Origin: Brevibacterium linens ATCC 9172
GTDB taxonomy: Bacteria > Actinomycetota > Actinomycetes > Actinomycetales > Brevibacteriaceae
Direction: 5' to 3'
Assembly: GCF_900169165.1 (NCBI RefSeq)
Contig: NZ_FXYY01000022.1
Span: forward strand, 1 to 54,533
DNA length: 54,533 nt
Of the stretch, positions 17,579 to 26,337 are shown piece by piece (the first letter of the stretch is position 1; every line of letters starts with the position of its first letter). The notes under the pieces are model-generated. The model saw only the letters and a list, made by a program, of their open reading frames with translations. It was not told the origin of the DNA and made no database searches. The position numbers were made by a program, and so were the translations under genes.

Positions 17579-18980
17579 GGGTCGTGCCTCACATAAATTT
17601 CCCCGCCAGACTCTTCACCCGGGGACATAGACACGACGACGATGGGGTCATGGTCGACAAGGACGTTTCCATGAACACCAGAATCGAGATCACGAAGAAA
17701 TACGCCACCGCGTATGCCAAGGCCGGCAGGCAACAAAAGTCGGCCATCCTCGATGCCGTCACCGACATCACTGGCTGGAACCGCGACCACGCTCGCCAAC
17801 AGCTCATGCGTCGGACTCGCCAGCCCAAGGGCAGAGCCAACGCCACCGTGGCCGTGATCGATCGACGCAAGACTAAGGCCCGTAAGTACTCCTACGACGC
17901 GATCAAGATCCTGCAGTATGTGTGGTCAGTTGCCGGTGGAATCTGCGGCAAATACCTCGCCCAAGCTATGGTCGATCTCCTCAACTCCCTCGAAGCCCAC
18001 AACCACCTCGTGCCTGGCCAGGGCCGCTACAGCACGAACGTACGCGACGAGCTGGTGTCGATGAGTCCAGCCACGATCGACCGATACCTGGCACCAGCCC
18101 GGGCTAGAGACACCCTGCGTGGGAAGTCGGCAACGAAGCCTGGCACACTGTTGCGCAACTCGATCCAGGTTCGTAAGGCCGGTGATGAAGTCGAAGCCGA
18201 ACCCGGATTCTTCGAAGTCGATACCGTTGCCCACTGCGGACCGACGTTGAAGGGCGAGTTCATCCGCTCGGTCTATTACACCGATATGCACACCGGGTGG
18301 GTCTACACCCGAGCAGTCAAGAACAATGCTGCCGTACACATTGTTGCCGCGTGCACTCATTTCGTTGAAGCGGTGCCCTATCTCGTGACCGGGCTCGACT
18401 TCGACAACGGTTCAGAGTTCATCAATCACGACCTCATCGACTGGGCGGCCCAGCGGAAGATCTTCTTCACTCGCGGCAGGCCTTATACGAAGAATGACCA
18501 GGCCACGATCGAGTCAAAGAACAACCATCTCGTGCGTCGGTACGGGTTCTACTACCGCTACGACACGACAACCGAACTCGGACTCATGACGACGCTCTGG
18601 GCACTGGTCAATGACCGGTTGAACTACTTCACTCCGACGAAGAAACCCACCGGGTATTCCACTGATTCGGTGGGTCGTCGCAAACGTGTTTATGACACCC
18701 CGCGGACCCCGTTCGTGCGTCTGCTGGATTCCGGGATCCTCAACAGAAAGCAAGTCGCTGAGCTCAGGGCTTACAAGGCTGGTCTTGACCCGGTCCATAT
18801 CGCGGCCGAGATCGATCGGATCCAGCAGAGGCTGATCAAGCTCGCTGCCGGGAAGACCGCGCGTATGAAACGTGAGATCGAGGCCAAGCAGGCATTGCCC
18901 GATTCCTCGGGTATTCGGGTCAGGCCGAGTCGGGTGGGGTGAGAGTTGTTCCCGGGGATAATTTGTGTGAGGCACGACCC
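17579..18980 (+). mobile_element. complete insertion sequence, 1.4 kb
   Basis: The left end GGGTCGTGCCTCACATAAATT (17579-17599) and the inverted right end GGGTCGTGCCTCACACAAATT (ending at 18980, read on the minus strand) differ at one base in the first 21, and CCCC follows in both. One transposase gene fills the element. I see no clean target-site duplication. Confidence 0.85.
17650..18942 (+). CDS. DDE (rve integrase-core) transposase
   Basis: About 430 residues. An N-terminal helix-turn-helix-like region is followed by an integrase core: FFEVDTVAHCG (first Asp), GLDFDNGSEFIN (second Asp) and ATIESKNNH (Glu), then a C-terminal basic region. It fits the transposases of integrase-core IS groups such as IS481/ISNCY-like elements; I am not sure of the subgroup. 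Starts at ATG 17650 or 17671 are both possible. It lies within a matched pair of terminal repeats, so the element appears intact and possibly active. Confidence 0.85.
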   Translation: MVDKDVSMNTRIEITKKYATAYAKAGRQQKSAILDAVTDITGWNRDHARQQLMRRTRQPKGRANATVAVIDRRKTKARKYSYDAIKILQYVWSVAGGICGKYLAQAMVDLLNSLEAHNHLVPGQGRYSTNVRDELVSMSPATIDRYLAPARARDTLRGKSATKPGTLLRNSIQVRKAGDEVEAEPGFFEVDTVAHCGPTLKGEFIRSVYYTDMHTGWVYTRAVKNNAAVHIVAACTHFVEAVPYLVTGLDFDNGSEFINHDLIDWAAQRKIFFTRGRPYTKNDQATIESKNNHLVRRYGFYYRYDTTTELGLMTTLWALVNDRLNYFTPTKKPTGYSTDSVGRRKRVYDTPRTPFVRLLDSGILNRKQVAELRAYKAGLDPVHIAAEIDRIQQRLIKLAAGKTARMKREIEAKQALPDSSGIRVRPSRVG

Positions 18981-18983
18981 TCA

Positions 18984-19020
18984 TTAGCCGGGGGTATTGA
19001 CATGAGGCACTCCGGGGAAC
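18984..19020. repeat. second, diverged IS end next to the insertion sequence
   Basis: CCGGGGGTATTGACATGAGG and the following CACTCCGGG resemble the IS right end (CCGGGGATAATTTGTGTGAG, then GCACGACCC) at most positions. They stand only a few bases outside it in the same orientation. It looks like a leftover terminus of a related element. Confidence 0.5.
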
Positions 19021-19186
19021 TTGCGCGGCCCACAGGCAGCACGTCGCACGTTCTCCCTCCAGTTAAGTGCCCCTCCCAGGTGGGTCGGTTGCTCGTCCCA
19101 TCGTTCGGAGTACCACATGCCGCGTCTGCCACCCCTTCGCCAGCTGAGCAGCAAGCTCGCGTCCCCCTCGCCCCAAAGGTCAACCA

Positions 19187-19987
19187 TTGAGTTCAGAGAC
19201 TGAGACCTCTGGCACCATTGATGACATGGCACCACTTTCATCGTGGACGACTTCCACACACGAGCCGCTTAATCGGCACTCGATGGTGCACATGGTTGCC
19301 CCATCGGCGACCATCGGATCGGGAGTCGACTGGGCTGCGTCACAGATCCCAAACCAATACACGGATCCGGATCGCGTCGCCACGATCCTCGCCAAGCTGG
19401 GGAAACCTAAAGCAGCCAAGTACCTGAAGGGAAAGCTTCCTACAAGCAAGCGCACCCGCTCGGGCGACCTCGGAGAGATCATCGGAGCGCAGTACGCAAC
19501 GCTTGAACTGGGCTTTCGAGTGGTGGAGCGGCTGCGGTGGAAGGACCACCGCGAGATGTCGATGCGTGGCGATGATTTGATTGGTGTGCGCGCGAGTACG
19601 AACGGAACGCTGGAACTATTGAAGGGTGAGGCAAAGAGCCGTGCAAGGCTCGGAACTGCAACGGTCACGGACGCAGATGATGCACTTAAGCGCGATCGGG
19701 GACGACCATCACCTCATGCTCTCAGCTTCGTCGCTGACCGACTCCACGAACTCGGTGAGCACACGTTGGCGGAGCTCATCGACGACGCCCAGTTAATTTC
19801 TGGAATCAGTCAACGGCAGGTGGTCCAACTGCTTTTTACCTTCACTGGTAATGATCCGAGGGCCCTCCTCCGCGCAAATACGACAGCGTACCGGGGACGT
19901 GTAAAGCGTCTCGCCGTCGGTCTGCAGGTCTCAAAGCATCAGGCGTTCATCGCGAAGGTGTACTCCAAGGCGATCGCTGATGCCTGA
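19187..19987 (+). CDS. hamA: Hachiman-like nuclease protein (HamA/DUF1837 type)
   Basis: A 266-residue protein with a PD-(D/E)xK-like nuclease pattern: GDLGEIIGAQ (about residue 95), GDDLIGVR with the metal-binding Asp (about 128), and KGEAKSRA giving E-x-K (about 148). This matches the DUF1837 fold of HamA, the effector partner in Hachiman anti-phage systems. The helicase gene downstream overlaps it by eight bases, the expected layout. The start TTG at 19187 follows AAAGG at seven bases; ATG 19226 is the alternative. I call it Hachiman-like from pattern and neighbour, not from alignment. Confidence 0.7.
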   Translation: MSSETETSGTIDDMAPLSSWTTSTHEPLNRHSMVHMVAPSATIGSGVDWAASQIPNQYTDPDRVATILAKLGKPKAAKYLKGKLPTSKRTRSGDLGEIIGAQYATLELGFRVVERLRWKDHREMSMRGDDLIGVRASTNGTLELLKGEAKSRARLGTATVTDADDALKRDRGRPSPHALSFVADRLHELGEHTLAELIDDAQLISGISQRQVVQLLFTFTGNDPRALLRANTTAYRGRVKRLAVGLQVSKHQAFIAKVYSKAIADA

Positions 19988-22900
19988 AACAGTTGATGAG
20001 ATTGAGGCAGCGATCGGGCAGGCGACTGCACCCGGATTTCGTGAACAGCTTCTCGCGCGAGGAGAAGCCCGGTCGATGATCTGGCGGGACGGTGTCCTGC
20101 CAGAGGACGCGCCCGAATTCGACCAGCTGCTCAGCTACGACCTTCTCTCCTACGGCTACTCGCTCCTAAGCCTGGGGCTGCGCCTCGTGGAGGCGAATGG
20201 ATCGCGCAGCCTCGCCCAACGCGCCTTTGAGGGCGCAGCCACAGCCATCGAATCAGTGATCGCGAGGGGACCCAACTCGCGCGAACGAGGCTTCCACCGC
20301 GTCGTCGCGGCAGCCGCCTACCACCTCGGCGGCTACTCCGCGCGTGCATACTCGCTGCTTCAGACAGCGCTCGATTCCGGTGAAGTCACGATTGGCGAGC
20401 GATCCCTCATCCACATCATCCGCAGAGAACTCGACACCCTGGCTGCGCTCATCTTGAGCCACCGCTACGAGGACGCGGCAGCAGACGCCAACCTGGTTGA
20501 GACGTTGCGCGGGCTCCTCGAGCCGACGAGCGATGAGGACCAGGCTGATGACAGCGGCGACACCGATGTCGTTGACGTCGTCGACCTCGCACTGACGGAC
20601 GCGTTCGTCGGTGCGATCAGCATGGCGCTGCTTGCGTTCGAACGGGGCGAGCAAGCGCTGCTGGATGAGGCCCTCAGCACGCTGCAGGTCGGTCTAGGAG
20701 CCGCCGGCGAACTGAACATGGTTCCGCAGTGGTGGTGCCATCGACTTGCGATTCACCTGCTTCGCGGTCTGTGGGAGGCCAGTTTCCATCGCCTGCTCCC
20801 GGACGCCCCAACCGACGGTGGTGGTGGCGACTGGGCACAACTGCGTGCGACGTTCATCGCATCCCTCTTCCGGAGGCGACGCTCGGAGATCGACCTATGG
20901 CCGTCGCAGCTCGCCGCAGCAGAGCGGGTGCTGAATACCAGCGAGAACTTGGTGCTGTCTCTTCCGACGAGCGCCGGCAAGACCCGGATTGCCGAGCTTT
21001 GCATCCTCGCATGCCTAGCCGAGGGCCGGCGGGTTGTGTTCGTAACCCCATTGCGGGCGCTGTCAGCTCAGACCGAAACCGCCCTGCAACGCACTTTCAC
21101 CCCTCTGGGGAAGACCGTCTCATCCTTATACGGCGCGATCGGGGCCAGCAGCGCCGACGAGGATTTGCTGCGAGAGAGGGACATCGTCGTCGCTACTCCC
21201 GAGAAGCTCGACTTCGCCCTGCGCAACGACCCAACACTCCTCGACAGCGTAGGGCTTGTCGTCCTCGACGAGGGGCACATGATCGGGGCGGATGAACGTG
21301 AGGTCCGATACGAAGTTCAGATCCAACGACTGCTGCGCCGTGGGGATGCGGCTACCAGACGTATCATCTGCCTCTCGGCGATACTGCCAGACGGAGATGA
21401 AGTCGAGGACTTCGTCAACTGGCTCACCGATGACCAGCCCGACGGTCTCATCGCGAGCTCGTGGCGGCCGACGAAGCTTCGCTATGGCGAAGTGATCTGG
21501 CAAGGCGATCGAGCCCGCCTGAGCATCATCGTGGGAGACGAGGAGCCCTTCGTGCCCCGGTTCCTCGAACCCTTAGTTCCACCGATCGGTCGCAGGAAGA
21601 CGCCCTTCCCCAAGAATCAGCAGGAGCTGACGCTGGCTACCGCCTGGCGGCTCGTCGACGACGGGCAGACTGTCCTGATCTTTTGCCCACTCAAATTATC
21701 GGTGAACGCATTTGCCAGAGTCATCGTCGACCTTCATACACGGGAAGCACTGCGAAGTGTCTTCGAAGGAGATCCGGGCGACCTCGCCTCGGCCATCACG
21801 ATCGGAGAGGAATGGTTCGGCCGAGATCACCCGATCCTCGCCTGTCTGAGACTCGGCGTAGCGATTCATCACGGATCGCTGCCCGCACCCTACCGACGAG
21901 AGGTCGAAAGGCTGCTGCAGCGAGGGGCGCTGAAGGTCACGGTCTCTTCGCCGACCCTCGCCCAGGGACTAAATCTCTCAGCCAGCGCGCTCGTAATGCA
22001 CAGCCTCTGGCGCAACCGAGAACTGATCAAGGCGTCTGAGTTCCGCAACATCGTCGGCAGAGCCGGCAGAGCGTTCGTAGACTCCGTCGGCCTCGTCGTC
22101 CACCCAATCTTCAAGGACGTGTCCCGAGGGAGGCGGAACTGGGGGCAGTTGGTCAAGGACACCGCTCTGCGCGACATGGAAAGCGGCCTACTGCAACTGG
22201 TGGCGAACCTGTTTGCCCGGATGCAGGCCAAGCACGGTCTCCGGGACCTGGACTCGCTGCTGGAATACGTCGCCGGCGCAGCGGCGTGGGATTACCCAGA
22301 AGTCGCCGCCGAGAGCGAGGAGGAAGCCGAGCGCTCCCGATTTGCGTGGCGCTCGCAGCTCGCTAGCCTCGACAACGCCCTCCTCAGTCTGCTCAACGAC
22401 TCCGCGATAGCGGAGGACGGAATCGAGGGGGCTCTCGATGACGTGCTCGCCTCGTCTCTTTGGACCAGAAGCTTGGCTCGACGGCAGGAGCCCGTTCAGA
22501 CAGCGCTTCGAGCCGGCCTGACCGCGCGTGCACGCTTCCTCTGGAGCCAGTCGACCCCGGCGCAGCGCCGAGGGTACTTCCTTGCCGGGGTCGGTCTCGA
22601 GACCGGACGCCAACTCGATGAGCACGCCAGCATCTTGGAGCAGCACCTGCGCGACGCCGACGAGGGCATCCGAATCAGCGACCCCGGTGCCGCAATCGAC
22701 GCCCTGACCAGCTTCGCTGGGATCGCATTCGACATCTACCCCTTCGCGCCCCGCACTCTTCCTCCGCAGTGGGAAGGCATCCTCGCCGCATGGCTTCGCG
22801 GCGAGGATGCCACGCAGATTGCGGGAGAGGAGGTCACGGACACGCTGGAATTCATCGAGGATTCGCTGGCCTACCGGCTTCCATGGGCGCTGGAAGCGGT

Positions 22901-23480
22901 CCGGGTCCGAGCGACCGCCCACGAAGAGCCTGTCAACGGTCTTTGGGCGTTCCTCGCCGATGAGCACGGGCTCGCAGTTGCATCGCTAGAGACAGGGACG
23001 CTGAACCGATCCGCCGCGCTGCTCATGCAGGCCGGATTCTCCTCCCGAGCCGGTGCCCTCGCCGCCATCGCAGCCGGACGCGGCACCTTCACAACCGTGT
23101 CGGAGCTTCACCAGTGGCTGAACTCGGAGGAGGTGCGGCAACATGCGAACGACCCGCACTGGCCGACCGTGTCATCGCACGATCTCTGGGTCGATTTCAT
23201 CAGCCGTGGCGCTGCTGCACCGGAGAGAACCTGGATCAACACAGTCGAGGATGCCGCGGTGACGTGGCTTCCCGATCACCAGCCGAGTAGCGGGACTCCC
23301 TATCGAGCCGTGTCCCTTGCGAACGGTGAGACCATCCTCCAAGCCGCGGACGGTCGACGAGCCGGTTCGCTTGAGGAACCACTCAATCCGAAAAGGCGCG
23401 GGTTGCTCATAGTCACCGGGACGAACGCCGCCAACAGCGTCGAACTCCGCTATCGAGGCCCATCCGACCTTCATGCGTAA
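19980..23480 (+). CDS. hamB: large SF2 helicase, Hachiman-like HamB
   Basis: A 1166-residue ATP-dependent helicase. A helical N-terminal region of about 300 residues precedes the RecA-like core: Walker A SLPTSAGKTRIA (about 329), motif Ia TPLRALSAQTE, DEGH box VVLDEGHMIG (about 427), motif III LSAIL, and motif VI NIVGRAGRAF, as in Ski2-like helicases. A long C-terminal region without recognised motifs follows. It shares eight bases with the nuclease gene, so the two are made together. In Hachiman the helicase is thought to sense abnormal DNA and unleash the nuclease; I infer the same here. Confidence 0.75.
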   Translation: MPETVDEIEAAIGQATAPGFREQLLARGEARSMIWRDGVLPEDAPEFDQLLSYDLLSYGYSLLSLGLRLVEANGSRSLAQRAFEGAATAIESVIARGPNSRERGFHRVVAAAAYHLGGYSARAYSLLQTALDSGEVTIGERSLIHIIRRELDTLAALILSHRYEDAAADANLVETLRGLLEPTSDEDQADDSGDTDVVDVVDLALTDAFVGAISMALLAFERGEQALLDEALSTLQVGLGAAGELNMVPQWWCHRLAIHLLRGLWEASFHRLLPDAPTDGGGGDWAQLRATFIASLFRRRRSEIDLWPSQLAAAERVLNTSENLVLSLPTSAGKTRIAELCILACLAEGRRVVFVTPLRALSAQTETALQRTFTPLGKTVSSLYGAIGASSADEDLLRERDIVVATPEKLDFALRNDPTLLDSVGLVVLDEGHMIGADEREVRYEVQIQRLLRRGDAATRRIICLSAILPDGDEVEDFVNWLTDDQPDGLIASSWRPTKLRYGEVIWQGDRARLSIIVGDEEPFVPRFLEPLVPPIGRRKTPFPKNQQELTLATAWRLVDDGQTVLIFCPLKLSVNAFARVIVDLHTREALRSVFEGDPGDLASAITIGEEWFGRDHPILACLRLGVAIHHGSLPAPYRREVERLLQRGALKVTVSSPTLAQGLNLSASALVMHSLWRNRELIKASEFRNIVGRAGRAFVDSVGLVVHPIFKDVSRGRRNWGQLVKDTALRDMESGLLQLVANLFARMQAKHGLRDLDSLLEYVAGAAAWDYPEVAAESEEEAERSRFAWRSQLASLDNALLSLLNDSAIAEDGIEGALDDVLASSLWTRSLARRQEPVQTALRAGLTARARFLWSQSTPAQRRGYFLAGVGLETGRQLDEHASILEQHLRDADEGIRISDPGAAIDALTSFAGIAFDIYPFAPRTLPPQWEGILAAWLRGEDATQIAGEEVTDTLEFIEDSLAYRLPWALEAVRVRATAHEEPVNGLWAFLADEHGLAVASLETGTLNRSAALLMQAGFSSRAGALAAIAAGRGTFTTVSELHQWLNSEEVRQHANDPHWPTVSSHDLWVDFISRGAAAPERTWINTVEDAAVTWLPDHQPSSGTPYRAVSLANGETILQAADGRRAGSLEEPLNPKRRGLLIVTGTNAANSVELRYRGPSDLHA

Positions 23481-23769
23481 CTGTGTTGCATGATTCTCAG
23501 ATCATGTTCGGATTTCTACGGGACAATGGGATTGCAACGGATACCACATGCTTTGCCTGACACCACTACCCAGCGGATCTGGACAGGGATCCTGGTCCGG
23601 GGCCGCAGGGCGGTGCCTCTGGAGTAGGAATGGGGCTGCCTGAGCGTGCAGCGTGAGCATGGTGTCTATTCACCCGTCCGTTCGGTGCGCATCGAATGAC
23701 GGTGTAGGAGTACACGAGCGGATCACGAAGAGCCAGGTAGTCGACCTGCGCACGAGGATGCTCCAAGTC
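23481..23769. other. 289-bp space between two convergent defence units
   Basis: The Hachiman-like operon and the ATPase pair end facing each other here. I see no gene and no clear intrinsic terminator in it. Confidence 0.4.
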
Positions 23770-26337
23770 TCACTTCTTATAACCCTTAATCCTTCTGACC
23801 CATTCTTTGAAGCGGACCAACTCCGCTTCGAGTTCGTCGGGCTCCGGTGCGGTGAAGTTGGTCTCGGGGGCCTGATCGTGGCGAGGCGCCCACTCCGATG
23901 CCTTAGCGTAGCCAGATTGGTAGTCGTTGTCGTCTTGTTCCGTGATTCCTACGAGCATCTTGAACATGCGTGGCCGCACCTCGTTAGTACCGCGATCCAC
24001 CAGCTCGTTCACAACATCGAGGTTGACCACGCGTTCCCATGCTTGAGACAACCGCCCGCCCCACTCCTGAGCACGCCGCGTGTACTCATCGGAGTCGAGC
24101 TGGCCCCGCTCCTTCTTGAGTCGTGCGATCTCGGCTTCCAGGTGGTTGATCCGCGACGGGATGTCTTTGACGCTCCAAGGATGCTTGTCAGCAGTTAGCT
24201 CTGGACGCTCGCCCTGTCGTAGAATTGCGCGCTCAGCGACGTCGACCCCAAGGTCCCGTGCCGCCTTGTTAAGGGCGTTCACGAAAGTTGCCTCGTGCGT
24301 GAAAACAACGACTTGTCTCGACCGTGCCAGTTCCGCGAGGCGGCGGGCCACGCGGGAACGGCGGCTGGCGTCGAGCGACGACACAGGGTCGTCGAGCACA
24401 ACGGCTGACTTCGACTCATCAAACTCGACTTCGGTGAGGAATCCGGCCAACCCGAGAGCGGTCTGTTCACCCTCGCTCAGTACATCGTCGATATCGGCGT
24501 CCAAGATGGCTCCGAGTAGACGGGGCCGATGCTGGAGCGTGACGTCGCGTCTACCTTTAGTGGGAGCGAGTGTGACCCGGCGCAAGTAAAGCTGCTCAGT
24601 CTCGTGAGTGAACTGGTCTCGAACGATGCTCGTCACGTAAGCCGTGGTTAAGGCCGTTGCCTTGCGGGTAATCCCAGTAGTGTCAGTGAGTCGGCGAGCT
24701 TCTTCAATCTTGGTTCTCGCCTGGAGCCGCACCAATTCTTTGACAAGATTATCTTTGGCCTTCGCAAATTGCTCTGCCGCTTGGAGATCGGCAACCTCGG
24801 ATTTCAGCGCTCGGACAGAATCGTTGAAGCTTGTTGAATCAATATTCGCGCTGGCGGTGATCAGCGTTTGTCGCCTCTCGCCGATGGTTGTGCCCGGAGC
24901 CACTCCAGAGGTCGTCGGACGCTCCTCTCTGGTGCCGTCAACCCACGCTACTATCTCAGTGGCGACCGTTGCCGCTTCGGTCATCCATGTCTGGCTTGCT
25001 GTGACATCCTCGCCACCAGCCTGCAGCTGGCTCAAGGCGGTAGTCACAGCCGCCGGCGCGGACTGGAGACGAGCAATCTCATCGCGACGCTGAATGACGC
25101 GACGCTCGGCAGCATCGGCATCACGCGAGGTGGTGTCCTTTATGAAGGCATCGAATCGCCCCAATCGGTTTGATCCATCCGGGCTCAGCGGTTGCTGGCA
25201 TAGAACACACACGGCGTCATCGGTAGTGACTGGGAAGTCGTGTTCGTGATACGCCTCGGTCGTCGAATACCGACGTGCCGCATCCCAGAGGGCCCGCCAC
25301 GTCGCCGACCCGACACCAGGCAATGGCTCGGCGTCGAAGTTCTTCGCTGACGCGATCTTTGCCGCCCCTCGGAGATCGATTGCACTTTTCGCGAGCGCGG
25401 CCACATTGTCGAACGACTGGTTCGTTACGGCCTCAGCCAGTTGATCGCTATGACTCTTGACTGTCGCCCAATGGGCTGCGAGCTGAGCGAGGCGTGTCTT
25501 CTCTGCATTAAGATCGCTGGCTTGCAAGCGCGTGAGTTCCCGCAGTTTGGCGGAGAGCGATACGTCGTGATCCGGGGACAGCGTCGTGGCCTCGTCGATC
25601 TGCTCACGCGTGGTGGTAGCACTGAGCTGATCAAGAAACTGCTTTGCCTTCGTGCCTTCCCCAAGGAGCGGAAGTTCCATACGGAGCGCCGCATTGTCAC
25701 TCAGGCGCTGTGAGAGAGCTTGCCGCACCTGATCGCACGCGGCCGAGAGCCGATCGAGCAGAGTAAGCGCGGATGGGCGATAGCTGATCTCTGAGGCTGT
25801 GGTGACATAGGCGTCGCCGCACTCTTCGTCGTAGAACCGTACCGATGACAGATCGCGGCTGGTCCCCTGTGTGAGCGCCCAGGTCGTAGCCGTAGAGCCA
25901 ACCACGTACTCGAAGACTGCCTTCTGATCGTGCACGCTCTTTGCGAAGACATCACCGAGAAGATCACCCTTGATTCGGGCAGTAACGGCCTGCCGAATGA
26001 GACGGGCGTAGCCGGACTTCCCGCTGGCATTGTCGCCGTAGATGATCGTCAGGCCCTTGCTGGCGAAGGTCAACCGCTGGCCCGTGATGAGCGCGTTCAC
26101 GCCCTCCACGTCGGCTACGGCTGACAGCCGTATCGACTCTCCGCTCTCGGAGGTACCAGGGACATCGGCAGCGGTGATGGCGGCGACGGATGGATACGTC
26201 CCTGCGATCAGGTGATCGGCGATCTCGTTGACGGCGTCTTCAGACAGATTCTCGTTCCGGCAAAAGCGCCCGACGGCATCCTTCTGCCAGTCGGTGCGTT
26301 CAGCCACCCAGGTCGCCAGGTCGTTCGCGAGTGTCAC
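23770..26337 (-). CDS. long AAA/SMC-like ATPase with CxxC hook (RloC/COG4694-like)
   Basis: An 855-residue ATPase with a split nucleotide-binding domain. Walker A is IYGDNASGKSGYA (from residue 99), and the ABC-type signature LSEGEQTALGLAGF and Walker B VVLDDPVSSLDASRR are near residues 620-645. A long helical insert between them carries CVLCQQPL (about residue 377), a candidate zinc hook of the kind seen in Rad50 and the anticodon nuclease RloC. The C-terminal 200 residues include YAKASEWAPRHDQA and an acidic-basic tail; a nuclease triad is possible but unproven. The start overlaps the stop of the upstream TOPRIM ATPase (ATGA), so the two are coupled. Confidence 0.75.
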   Translation of the reverse strand: MTLANDLATWVAERTDWQKDAVGRFCRNENLSEDAVNEIADHLIAGTYPSVAAITAADVPGTSESGESIRLSAVADVEGVNALITGQRLTFASKGLTIIYGDNASGKSGYARLIRQAVTARIKGDLLGDVFAKSVHDQKAVFEYVVGSTATTWALTQGTSRDLSSVRFYDEECGDAYVTTASEISYRPSALTLLDRLSAACDQVRQALSQRLSDNAALRMELPLLGEGTKAKQFLDQLSATTTREQIDEATTLSPDHDVSLSAKLRELTRLQASDLNAEKTRLAQLAAHWATVKSHSDQLAEAVTNQSFDNVAALAKSAIDLRGAAKIASAKNFDAEPLPGVGSATWRALWDAARRYSTTEAYHEHDFPVTTDDAVCVLCQQPLSPDGSNRLGRFDAFIKDTTSRDADAAERRVIQRRDEIARLQSAPAAVTTALSQLQAGGEDVTASQTWMTEAATVATEIVAWVDGTREERPTTSGVAPGTTIGERRQTLITASANIDSTSFNDSVRALKSEVADLQAAEQFAKAKDNLVKELVRLQARTKIEEARRLTDTTGITRKATALTTAYVTSIVRDQFTHETEQLYLRRVTLAPTKGRRDVTLQHRPRLLGAILDADIDDVLSEGEQTALGLAGFLTEVEFDESKSAVVLDDPVSSLDASRRSRVARRLAELARSRQVVVFTHEATFVNALNKAARDLGVDVAERAILRQGERPELTADKHPWSVKDIPSRINHLEAEIARLKKERGQLDSDEYTRRAQEWGGRLSQAWERVVNLDVVNELVDRGTNEVRPRMFKMLVGITEQDDNDYQSGYAKASEWAPRHDQAPETNFTAPEPDELEAELVRFKEWVRRIKGYKK

